Source: Rhodocyclales bacterium
Lineage (GTDB): Bacteria > Pseudomonadota > Gammaproteobacteria > Burkholderiales > Rhodocyclaceae
Assembly (NCBI GenBank): GCA_026399475.1
Contig: JAPLQY010000032.1
Coordinates: 213,817 to 264,648 of the forward strand
Length of the DNA stretch: 50,832 nucleotides
Direction: 5' to 3'
A program made the translations under genes and the position numbers. The notes beneath the pieces are model-generated. The model ran no database searches and was not told the origin of the DNA. It saw only the letters and a program-made list of their open reading frames with translations. Of the stretch, positions 16,617-25,740 are shown in pieces (the first letter of the stretch is position 1; each line of letters begins with the position of its first letter).

Positions 16617-16907
16617 ATGAAAATCCGTCCTTTGCATGATCGCGTTATCGTCAAGCGTCTCGAAGAAGAGAAGAAAACCGCTTCCGGAATCGTCATTCCC
16701 GACAACGCCGCCGAGAAGCCCGATCAGGGCGAAGTTCTGTCTGTCGGCTCCGGCAAGATTCAGGACGACGGCAAGGTTCGTCCGATGTCGTTGAAGGTCG
16801 GCGACCGCGTATTGTTCGGCAAGTACTCCGGCCAGACCGTCAAGGTCGATGGCGACGAGCTGCTGGTCATGCGTGAAGAAGACATCATGGGCGTAGTTGA
16901 GCTCTAA
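16617..16907 (+). CDS. groES: Co-chaperonin GroES
   Basis: 96 aa, exact family length. It begins [20 protein letters not shown] and carries the mobile loop [18 protein letters not shown] and the roof segment, ending with [10 protein letters not shown]. It forms the heptameric lid of the GroEL folding chamber. AAGAGGAGA precedes the start. It is the first gene of the CIRCE-controlled operon, 29 bp ahead of groEL. Confidence 0.98.
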   Translation: MKIRPLHDRVIVKRLEEEKKTASGIVIPDNAAEKPDQGEVLSVGSGKIQDDGKVRPMSLKVGDRVLFGKYSGQTVKVDGDELLVMREEDIMGVVEL

Positions 16908-16933
16908 TCCATACAGAATTCCAGGAGATATAA

Positions 16934-18579
<1,646 letters not shown>

Positions 18580-18600
18580 CAGGCGCAGCCTGTTTCATAT

Positions 18601-18659
18601 CCAGTGGAAGGAACAGGAGGAAACCGAGGTTTCCTCCCGTTACTCACCTTCCTACTGGA
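18601..18659 (+). repeat. Long imperfect hairpin in groEL 3' region
   Basis: An inner perfect stem GGAGGAAAC-CGAG-GTTTCCTCC (18616-18637) is enclosed by an outer stem pairing CCAGTGGAAGG (18601-18611) with CCTTCCTACTGG (18648-18659), with one bulge. It lies between the groEL stop and its terminator and has no T-tract of its own, so it may stabilise the mRNA or be processed. Confidence 0.65.
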
Positions 18660-18672
18660 ATTCATTGCTCCG

Positions 18673-18702
18673 AAAACCCGGTCTTCATGGCCGGGTTTTT
18701 TG
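18673..18702 (+). terminator. Rho-independent terminator after groEL
   Basis: Stem AAAACCCGG/CCGGGTTTT with a nine-base loop is followed by TTTTTTG. It ends the groESL operon. Confidence 0.92.
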
Positions 18703-18866
18703 TTTTATGCTTTGGTGCAACTATGGCTCTGCTGCACGATTTCCCTGTGGCGGCGCACAAATCCCCATTCCGTGGCGACTGAATATTTGATTTGTAAAAC
18801 TAATACCCGATCCGATACCGGACACGTTATCATTTCTCCCAAATAGCTATTACAAAGGGGGTATCC

Positions 18867-19424
18867 ATGGGCACCGAAGGCATTTATCACAAGACGGAAA
18901 AGGGCCGCGCCGAAATCGCGACCCGTGCCAACAAGCTCGGTCTTCGGGAGCGAACGATGCTGATCATGGTGGACGACAAGACCTCGCGTAACGACTTGCT
19001 GGCCAAGAGCGCCCATGCAGCCAGCGGCGAAATCCTCGACGCCCTGCTCGCTCAGGGCTATATCGAAGTCGATTCCGGAGCCGCGCTTGCAGCCGCAACC
19101 CCCTCGGCGTCCGCGGCAGCGGCGGCAGCCGCTGCCGCGCCGGTAGCGCCGGCAGGTCCGGCAGGTCCGGCAGGTCCGGCAGGTCCGGTGGCCGCGCCGG
19201 TCGAGGTTTCTCTGGTATCGGCTTCGCGCTTTGCCTGCCGTACCTTGGTGACTATTCTTGGCCCAGGGGCAGACGATCTGACCGCTCTGGTCGAGAAGTG
19301 CAAGAGCGTCGAAGAACTCAAGGCCAGACTTGAGAAATGCCGCGACGTCATTCAGGGCATGGGGGGCAAGAAAAAGGCCGACGAATTCTGGGCGGGTGTC
19401 ACCGCCCGCTTGCCACAGGGGTGA
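18867..19424 (+). CDS. Hypothetical protein with Ala-rich and collagen-like linker
   Basis: 185 aa. Residues 1-72 form a compact domain (KTEKGRAEIATRANKLGLRERTML, then EILDALLAQGYIEV) resembling a small winged helix of the MarR/PadR-like size. Residues 75-112 are a low-complexity linker: a run of Ala, then APAG repeats encoded by four perfect CCGGCAGGT units (19149-19184). Residues 115-185 are a helical domain (ALVEKCKSVEELKARLEKC) with two Cys. Regulators with this layout occur in Rhodocyclales genomes, but I know no function. It is monocistronic. Confidence 0.7.
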   Translation: MGTEGIYHKTEKGRAEIATRANKLGLRERTMLIMVDDKTSRNDLLAKSAHAASGEILDALLAQGYIEVDSGAALAAATPSASAAAAAAAAAPVAPAGPAGPAGPAGPVAAPVEVSLVSASRFACRTLVTILGPGADDLTALVEKCKSVEELKARLEKCRDVIQGMGGKKKADEFWAGVTARLPQG

Positions 19425-19485
19425 TTCGTGGCATGCTGGGCGGGTTTGAAGTCATTGCCCACCCTCCTGTAGTCACGATGCCGCC

Positions 19486-20172
19486 ATGAGAGTATTGCTC
19501 GCAGAAGACGACCGCATCATTTCCCAGGGGCTGATCGCCGCCCTGCGCAAATCCGGTTATGCGGTGGATCACGTCAATAACGGCGCCGATGCAGACACGG
19601 CCCTGCTTTCCCAGCAGTACGACCTGCTGATCCTCGATCTCGGCTTGCCGCGCATGTCGGGGATCGATGTGCTCAAGCGTCTGCGTGCACGCAAGCTCAC
19701 CATGCCGGTGCTGGTGCTGACGGCACAGGATGGCGTGGAAGACCGGGTGCGTGGCCTCGACGCCGGAGCCGACGATTACCTGACCAAGCCTTTCGCCCTG
19801 CCCGAGCTGTTTGCCCGGGTGCGGGCACTGACTCGGCGCGGCACCGGCAATCCGACGCGGATCGAGGTGGGCGCTCTGTCCTACGACCAGTCCGAGCGCC
19901 TTGCCCGCCTCAATGGTGAGATCGTCGAACTGTCGGCACGCGAGCTGGCGCTGCTTGAAATCCTGCTGCTGCGCGCCGGACGCCTGGTGGGCAAGGACCA
20001 ACTGGTCGATCAGTTGTGCAGCTGGGGTGAGGAAGTCAGCAACAACGCGATCGAGGTCTATATCCATCGTCTGCGCAAGAAGCTTGAGCCCGGCGGCGCC
20101 CGCATCACGACGGTGCGCGGCCTCGGCTATTGCCTGGAGAAACCGGCAGATCCTGCAGATGGCAAAACCTGA
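19486..20172 (+). CDS. OmpR-family response regulator (TctD/QseB-like)
   Basis: 228 aa. The receiver domain (1-115) has acidic DD at 8-9, phosphoacceptor Asp51 in LILDLGLPR and Lys in LTKPF. The C-terminal winged helix shows ELSARELALLEILLLRAGRLV and IEVYIHRLRKKLEPGGARI in pieces, the OmpR DNA-binding signature. It overlaps the sensor kinase gene by 14 bp. Symporter genes start about 200 bp past the kinase, which suggests control of carboxylate uptake, as with TctDE. Confidence 0.95.
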   Translation: MRVLLAEDDRIISQGLIAALRKSGYAVDHVNNGADADTALLSQQYDLLILDLGLPRMSGIDVLKRLRARKLTMPVLVLTAQDGVEDRVRGLDAGADDYLTKPFALPELFARVRALTRRGTGNPTRIEVGALSYDQSERLARLNGEIVELSARELALLEILLLRAGRLVGKDQLVDQLCSWGEEVSNNAIEVYIHRLRKKLEPGGARITTVRGLGYCLEKPADPADGKT

Positions 20173-21709
20173 CGCCGTCCCGCAAGGCGAGAGCACCGAA
20201 AGCCCCGACAAATCGGCTGCACTCGGAGCGGCAGGCCGCAAAGGCAGCAACCCCTTCGTAAATTACGAGTACCCGAATTCGCTGTTCGGCGAGATCCTCG
20301 ACTGGATGCTGGCGCCGCTGCTCCTGCTGTGGCCGGTTTCGATTGCCGCCACCAATCACGTTGCAGCCTATATTGCAAACCAGCCCTACGATCAGGCCCT
20401 GGCCGACAACGTCAGCGCGATCGTGCGCCTGGTCAAGATCGAGGGCGGCCGGGTCACGGTCAACCTGCCGGCGTCCGCCCGGACGCTGCTGCGTGCGGAC
20501 GATGTCGACACGCTTTATTATCAGGTGATTGGCCCCAACAGCGTCCTGATTCAAGGCGACCGGGAAATTCCCTGGCCGACGCTGCCGGCAAAGCTGGAAG
20601 CCGGCAAGGTGTTGTTCCGCGACGAGCGCATCGAAGCCGAAAACGTGCGAATCGCCTACGCCTTTCTTCCGGTCAGGAGCGGTCTGCCGCCTGTCGTGGT
20701 GCAGGTGGCCGAAACCCTGCACAAACGCGAGGCGCTGTCTTCCAGCATCATTTCCGGCGTGCTGCTGCCGCAATTTGCCATCATTCCGCTGGCAGTGATT
20801 CTGGTCTATATGGGATTGATGCGCGGCATTGCGCCCCTGCGCCTGCTGCAGGAACGCATTCATCGCCGCCGCCCGTCTGATCTCTCGCCGATACCGGTAC
20901 GGCGCGTTCCGGACGAAGTGCGCCCATTGGTTTTCGCCTTCAACCAGATGATGGGGAGGCTGGAAGAAAACCTGCAGGCGCAGCAGCGTTTCATCGCCCA
21001 GGCCGCGCACCAGATGCGTACGCCGCTGACCGGGTTGAAGACGCAGACCGAAATCGCGCTCTCGGAATCCGATCCGGCGCAGATGCGGCATGCGCTGCAA
21101 CTGATCGCCGAGAGCACCGACCGCGCATCGCACCTGATCAACCAGTTGCTGATGCTGGCCCGTGCCGAGGCCAGCCACGAAAAGCTGCACAGCGTGGTGC
21201 CGCTGGATCTCGATGCACTGGCGCGTAGCGTGACCGGGGAATGGGTGGTGCGAGCCCTGGCCAAGCAGATCGACCTCGGCTTCGAGGAGAGCGGCCGCTC
21301 CCTGCTGATCAATGGCGTGCCCCTGTTGTTGCGTGAATTGCTTAACAATCTGGTGGACAACGCGATCAAGTACACCCCGTCCGGAGGCCACGTCACCGTG
21401 CGCACTCGCGCCGGCCGCCTGGCTGTGATCGAGGTGGAGGACAATGGAATCGGGATTCCCTTTGAAGAGCATTTACACATCTTCGAGCGCTTTTACCGGG
21501 TGCTCGGCACCGATGCCGAAGGCAGCGGACTGGGCCTGCCCATTGCGGCCGAGATCGCCGACCTGCATCAGGCCAGGATAGATCTGCTGCCCGGCAGCAA
21601 TGGCCGGGGCAGCCTGTTCCGCGTCAGTTTTCCGCGCCACTGGGAGGTCGAAGACCGTCCGCCGAGCCAGAACAGGCCGGTCTCGGGAAGCTTCCCGATC
21701 GGCCTGTAA
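20159..21709 (+). CDS. Sensor histidine kinase (TctE-like)
   Basis: 516 aa from ATG 20159, inside the end of the response regulator gene. An N-terminal cytoplasmic tail is followed by a first helix (ILDWMLAPLLLLWPVSIAAT), a periplasmic 2CSK_N-type sensor of about 140 residues, a second helix (QFAIIPLAVILVYMGLM) and a HAMP-like segment. The HisKA phosphoacceptor is His284 in QAAHQMRTPLTG. ATPase boxes are LLNNLVDNAIKYTP, VEDNGIGIPF and GSGLGLPIAAEIA. It phosphorylates the neighbouring regulator. TctE-type kinases sense tricarboxylates; the ligand here is not known. Confidence 0.94.
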   Translation: MAKPDAVPQGESTESPDKSAALGAAGRKGSNPFVNYEYPNSLFGEILDWMLAPLLLLWPVSIAATNHVAAYIANQPYDQALADNVSAIVRLVKIEGGRVTVNLPASARTLLRADDVDTLYYQVIGPNSVLIQGDREIPWPTLPAKLEAGKVLFRDERIEAENVRIAYAFLPVRSGLPPVVVQVAETLHKREALSSSIISGVLLPQFAIIPLAVILVYMGLMRGIAPLRLLQERIHRRRPSDLSPIPVRRVPDEVRPLVFAFNQMMGRLEENLQAQQRFIAQAAHQMRTPLTGLKTQTEIALSESDPAQMRHALQLIAESTDRASHLINQLLMLARAEASHEKLHSVVPLDLDALARSVTGEWVVRALAKQIDLGFEESGRSLLINGVPLLLRELLNNLVDNAIKYTPSGGHVTVRTRAGRLAVIEVEDNGIGIPFEEHLHIFERFYRVLGTDAEGSGLGLPIAAEIADLHQARIDLLPGSNGRGSLFRVSFPRHWEVEDRPPSQNRPVSGSFPIGL

Positions 21710-21722
21710 GCAGGTCTGTAAG
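21704..21722 (+). promoter_or_regulatory. Direct repeat CTGTAAG-N5-CTGTAAG, candidate regulator site
   Basis: Two identical heptamers (21704-21710, 21716-21722), the first inside the last kinase codons, precede the DUF4212/symporter operon. OmpR-family regulators bind tandem half-sites about one helical turn apart. Related GTAAG half-sites occur at 11-bp spacing before the actP operon (29842-29869). Confidence 0.4.
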
Positions 21723-21903
21723 TTTCCCGTCAGGATTGTCGGCTAACAATGGCGTCATCTTGGGGCAATTGGCGTCGATCTATGCCGTTCGTACTGCTCC
21801 GGGGATACGGTAGGCGCACGAACACAGGGGAATCCCGGGGGTGCGTCTCAGGAACGGTGAACTGTTCCGGTTCGCCGCACAGCCAAAAAAGGAGGAGTGC
21901 CAG

Positions 21904-22167
21904 ATGCAACTCACTGAGAAGCATAAGCAGTACTGGAACATAAACCTGAAGATAAGCAGCTTCCTGCTTGCGATCTGGTTTATTTCCACGTTTGTCATGG
22001 GCTGGTTTGCCCGCGAACTCAACGAAATCACCATCATCGGTCCGTTGGGCTTTTACATGTCGGCGCAAGGCTCGTTGATCATCTACGTCGCGATCATCTG
22101 GTATTACGCCCACTACATGAACAAACTGGACCTGGAATATGGCGTCCATGAAGGGGAGCTCGACTAA
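21904..22167 (+). CDS. DUF4212 small subunit of Na+/solute symporter
   Basis: 87 aa from ATG 21904, with AAAGGAGGAG just before it. Two transmembrane helices (ISSFLLAIWFISTFVMGWFA and FYMSAQGSLIIYVAIIWYYA) follow a KHKQYWNINLK head. This is the DUF4212 partner found next to VC_2705-type sodium/solute symporters, comparable to DUF485 beside ActP. The stop overlaps the symporter start by one base, so the two are coupled. Confidence 0.9.
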   Translation: MQLTEKHKQYWNINLKISSFLLAIWFISTFVMGWFARELNEITIIGPLGFYMSAQGSLIIYVAIIWYYAHYMNKLDLEYGVHEGELD

Positions 22168-24281
22168 TGGCCAGCCAATCAGTCACCCACTCGCAATTTT
22201 ATGCGAACCTGAAGCGCTACTACACCTTCTACACCGGCGGCTTCATTACCTTTGTCATCATCGTCGGCATCCTCGAACAAATGGGCGTGCCGAACAAGAT
22301 CCTCGGCTACCTGTTCCTGTTCGCCACCATCGGCTTGTATGCCGGCATCGGCTTCATGTCGAAGACGGCGGACGTCGGCGAGTACTACGTCGCCGGCCGG
22401 CGCGTGCCCGCGTTGTTCAACGGCATGGCGACCGGCGCCGACTGGATGTCCGCTGCCAGCTTCATCGGCATGGCCGGTACCCTGTACCTGTCCGGCTATG
22501 ACGGACTGGCGTTCGTGCTGGGCTGGACCGGCGGCTACTGTCTGGTGGCGATTTTCCTGGCGCCCTACCTGCGCAAGTTCGGTCAGTTCACGATTCCGGA
22601 CTTCCTCGGTGCGCGTTTCGGTGGCCATACGCCGCGTTTCATCGGCGTGATTGGCGCCGTCGTCTGTTCCTTCACCTACGTGATCGCGCAGATCTACGGC
22701 GTCGGCATCATCACCTCGCGCTTCACCGGCCTCGAGTTCCAGGTCGGCGTGTTCGTGGGTCTGGCCGGCATTCTGGTGTGTTCCTTCCTCGGCGGCATGA
22801 AGGCGGTGACCTGGACCCAAGTGGCGCAGTACATCATCCTGATCATTGCCTACATGATTCCGGTGGTGTGGCTGTCGGTGAAGCATACCGGCATCCCGAT
22901 CCCGCAGATCGTCGCCTACACGCATTCGCTGCCGAAGATTGCGGCGCTGGAGAAGGAGTTCAACGACAAGACCACGCCCAAGGGCGCCAAGGAGGAGTCG
23001 GTGCGCGCCATATTCCGCGACCGTGCGGCGGCAGCGACCACCAAGCTGGCCGGTCTGGAAAAGGACGGCCCGGCTTTCCTCGCAGCGGAAAAGGCCAAGC
23101 TGGTCGAGAACGTGAATGCCCTAAAGACGGCCGAGCCGGCAGCGGATCCCAAGGCAATTGACGCGGCAGAGAAGGCTCTCAAGGCCTTCCCGATCGATGC
23201 GGCTGCCGCCAAGAAGGCCTGGACCGCCGAAAAAGCCGTTGGCGCTCGCGCCGCACCGGTCAGGGCCCACGCGGAGCCTTTCGCCGTCGCTGGAAAGACG
23301 CCGGAAGAGATCGAGAAGAACCGCAGCAAGGCGAAGAAGAACTTCCTCGCCCTGATCGCGTGCCTGATGATCGGAACTGCCGCCCTGCCGCACATCCTGA
23401 TGCGCTACTACACCACGCCTTCGGTGAAGGAAGCTCGCCAGTCGGTGTTCTGGGGGCTGTTCTTCATCTTCCTGCTGTACTTCACGGCCCCGGCATTGGG
23501 CATCCTGGTCAAGTACGAGGTGTACAGCAACCTGGTGGGCACCAGCTTCTCTGCGCTACCGGCCTGGGTCAGCAACTGGGCCACGGTGGACAAGACGCTG
23601 ATGAACATTGCCGACATCAACGGCGACGGCATCGTGCAACTGGCGGAAATCGTCATCGGCGGCGACCTGATCGTGTTGGCAACCCCGGAAATCGCGGGTC
23701 TGCCCTACGTGATCTCGGGCCTCGTGGCGGCCGGCGGTCTGGCGGCGGCGCTCTCTACCGCTGACGGCCTGCTGCTGACCATCGCCAACGCGATGTCGCA
23801 CGACTTGTACTACAAGATGATCGACCCGAACGCCTCGACGGTCCGCCGTCTGGCGGTGTCCAAGGGCCTGTTGCTCGTGGTGGCGCTGATTGCCGCCTAC
23901 GTCACCAGCCTGAAGCCGGGCGACATCCTGTTCCTGGTCGGTGCGGCCTTCTCGCTGGCAGCCTCGGGCTTCTTCCCGGCATTGGTGTGCGGCGTGTTCT
24001 GGAAGCGGGCCAACTGGCTGGGTTGCGTGATGGGCATGAGCGCGGGTCTCGGTACATGCGCCTACTACATGTACATGACCTATCCGTTCTTCGGCATCAA
24101 TGCACCGCTGTGGTGGGACATCGCTCCGATCTCCGCCGGCACCTTCGGCATTCCCGCCGGTTTCCTTGGCATCATCATCGGCAGCCTGATTTCCCCGGTG
24201 CCGAGCAAGGAGATTCAGGAACTGGTCGACCATGTCCGCTATCCGAACCTGGAAGGCGACATCGACACCAGGGGCGCGTGA
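22167..24281 (+). CDS. Sodium/solute symporter, VC_2705/ActP-like, with long insert
   Basis: 704 aa, about 150 longer than ActP. The SSS fold is clear: YYVAGRRVPALFNGMATGADWMSAASF, the GYDGLAF segment, GGMKAVTWTQVAQY and the GTAALPHILMRYYTTP signature. Residues about 255-385 are a charged, Ala/Lys-rich, probably coiled-coil insert between membrane halves. Residues 483-494 (DINGDGIVQLAE) match a canonical EF-hand loop in another hydrophilic loop. It is expected to import acetate or another short carboxylate with Na+. It is operonic with DUF4212 and downstream of a TctDE-like pair. Confidence 0.9.
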   Translation: MASQSVTHSQFYANLKRYYTFYTGGFITFVIIVGILEQMGVPNKILGYLFLFATIGLYAGIGFMSKTADVGEYYVAGRRVPALFNGMATGADWMSAASFIGMAGTLYLSGYDGLAFVLGWTGGYCLVAIFLAPYLRKFGQFTIPDFLGARFGGHTPRFIGVIGAVVCSFTYVIAQIYGVGIITSRFTGLEFQVGVFVGLAGILVCSFLGGMKAVTWTQVAQYIILIIAYMIPVVWLSVKHTGIPIPQIVAYTHSLPKIAALEKEFNDKTTPKGAKEESVRAIFRDRAAAATTKLAGLEKDGPAFLAAEKAKLVENVNALKTAEPAADPKAIDAAEKALKAFPIDAAAAKKAWTAEKAVGARAAPVRAHAEPFAVAGKTPEEIEKNRSKAKKNFLALIACLMIGTAALPHILMRYYTTPSVKEARQSVFWGLFFIFLLYFTAPALGILVKYEVYSNLVGTSFSALPAWVSNWATVDKTLMNIADINGDGIVQLAEIVIGGDLIVLATPEIAGLPYVISGLVAAGGLAAALSTADGLLLTIANAMSHDLYYKMIDPNASTVRRLAVSKGLLLVVALIAAYVTSLKPGDILFLVGAAFSLAASGFFPALVCGVFWKRANWLGCVMGMSAGLGTCAYYMYMTYPFFGINAPLWWDIAPISAGTFGIPAGFLGIIIGSLISPVPSKEIQELVDHVRYPNLEGDIDTRGA

Positions 24282-24331
24282 TCAGATTTTTGGAGGAGGA
24301 GGGGGGTTAGGGAGAATACCCACCCCCGTTG

Positions 24332-24368
24332 AACCGGCCCCTGGGTAAAACCACGGGCCGGTTTTTTT
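24332..24368 (+). terminator. Terminator after symporter gene
   Basis: Stem AACCGGCCC/GGGCCGGTT with a 14-base loop is followed by seven T residues. The first copy of the ATGTC hairpin repeat abuts its T-tract. Confidence 0.9.
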
Positions 24369-24550
24369 ATGTCTCGACCGGAGGGAGAGACGGTATCCCC
24401 TGGTGGGATATGTCTCGACCGGAGGGAGAGACGGTATCCCAGGATATGTCGCCGGCCCTCGTCCCACCAGGGGAAACCGTCCCTTTGGGACATAAAGCGG
24501 AATCCCCGGCGTGCCAATGCCCGGAGCGTTGCGGCGGGGACGGTATCCCA
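24369..24550. repeat. Cluster of two-hairpin intergenic repeats
   Basis: Copy A (24369-24410) has hairpin GTCTC...GAGAC followed by hairpin TATCCC-CTGGT-GGGATA. Copy B repeats its first 31 bases exactly (24410-24440). Copy C is inverted (24460-24496, ending GGGACATAAA). A partial copy, ACGGTATCCCA, lies at 24540-24550. Another inverted full copy lies at 27678-27726. The first stem varies while keeping its pairing; the GGTATCCCCTGGTGGGAT part is conserved. This 347-bp gap (24282-24628) holds only the terminator and these repeats. Confidence 0.75.
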
Positions 24551-24628
24551 AGTTGCGGACTTGCCTGGACCGCGAGGAAACTCGGCGTGTCGTCAGCGCC
24601 GACTATTGTTCAGTACGACAGTCAAGAA

Positions 24629-25219
24629 TCAGAAGGGAAGTTCCGGAATGAATTTCATCAGGTCTGCGCGCTCGGCGTCATGGGCCAGTTTCTTTGCCCG
24701 CTTGGGTTCGAAAGCGACCAGGCGCTTGAGAATGCGTGCGACGTCATCGGGCCGGTTGGCATGATGGTAGGCCATGCCCAGTTGGTAGAAGCCTTCGCCG
24801 CTCATCGGCTGCAGCTCGACCACCTTTTCCAGGGCCTTGACCGCTTCGTCGTGCTGGCCCAGGCGCGCATGGGCCAAGCCCATGCCGTACCACGCCATGT
24901 CCTGCATTGGCACCAGACGCACCGCCTCGCTGAAGGCGGCGATCGCCTGCTGCGGTTTTCCCGCGGCTTCGCAGACGTAGCCGAGGTTGAACCAGTTGGC
25001 GCCATCGTCCGGCGTCAGCGCCAGCGCCGCCTCGAACCACTTTATCGCCACGTCGTAGTTCTTCCGCTTGGCGGCGATCGCCGCCAGGTGACGTGCCGAC
25101 TGGACGTCCTGCGGATTGATGCGAAAGGCGGTCAGATAGGCTTCGAAGGCGCTATCCTCGCGGCCGAAAAAGTGAAACACCCAGCCGCGGGCATAATGCC
25201 GCCAATGATCGTAATTCAT
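24629..25219 (-). CDS. TPR-repeat protein
   Basis: 196 aa from ATG 25219. It is built of about five tetratricopeptide repeats, with the consensus seen in SAFEAYLTAFRINPQDV, AIKWFEAALALTPDDGANWFNLGYV, AIAAFSEAVRLVP and AVKALEKVVELQPMSGEGFYQLG. There is no signal peptide. TPR proteins are protein-protein scaffolds; the partner is unknown. It is divergent from a small membrane protein, and the Ser/Thr kinase is the nearest signalling gene. Confidence 0.9.
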   Translation of the reverse strand: MNYDHWRHYARGWVFHFFGREDSAFEAYLTAFRINPQDVQSARHLAAIAAKRKNYDVAIKWFEAALALTPDDGANWFNLGYVCEAAGKPQQAIAAFSEAVRLVPMQDMAWYGMGLAHARLGQHDEAVKALEKVVELQPMSGEGFYQLGMAYHHANRPDDVARILKRLVAFEPKRAKKLAHDAERADLMKFIPELPF

Positions 25220-25258
25220 GAAATTGACCGAGCAAAATAATGGAGACCGAAACATACC

Positions 25259-25564
25259 ATGAGCCACCCTGAACTTCTCATCCTCGGCGTGCTGCGCGCG
25301 CTGGCCGAGGTCGCCATGCTGTTTCTCCTCGGTCAGGGCCTGCTGGCCCTGCTGGCGGGGAGTCGCCGCCACACCAACACCATGTACAAGCTGTTCGTGA
25401 TTGTCACGGGGCCGGTGGTGAAGGCGGTACGCAAAGTCACGCCGCGCCAGATCATCGACAAGCATGTGCCTTTCATAGCCTTCGCGGTGCTGTTCTGGGT
25501 CTGGATTGCGCTGGCCTGGCTGAAGAAACTGTATTGCGACACCAATATGCTGCAGTGCTTTTGA
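25259..25564 (+). CDS. Small membrane protein, unknown
   Basis: 101 aa. Two hydrophobic helices (LRALAEVAMLFLLGQGLLAL and VPFIAFAVLFWVWIALAWL) flank a basic loop (RKVTPRQIIDKH), with two Cys in the C-terminal tail. It shares a 39-bp divergent start region with the TPR gene, so the two may be co-regulated. I recognise no family. Confidence 0.65.
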   Translation: MSHPELLILGVLRALAEVAMLFLLGQGLLALLAGSRRHTNTMYKLFVIVTGPVVKAVRKVTPRQIIDKHVPFIAFAVLFWVWIALAWLKKLYCDTNMLQCF

Positions 25565-25740
25565 GAGTGCCTTGACCAGCGCATGAAACCGGTTGCGTGC
25601 GCCGTTCTGCAAACAGGGTGGTCGCGTGATCGGGTGATTTCCTTTGCGGTGTTGGCGGCACGGGAAGCCGGACCCGCTTCATCGGTCGCTGCCGCAGGAA
25701 AGTGCGTGCTGCGGCGCGGGCTGAACTACACTTCCAAATC

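Noticed and set aside
24369..24440. CRISPR-like tandem repeat
   Set aside because: There are only two 31-bp copies directly adjacent with a 10-bp gap, no spacers of regular size and no cas genes; each unit is a double hairpin.
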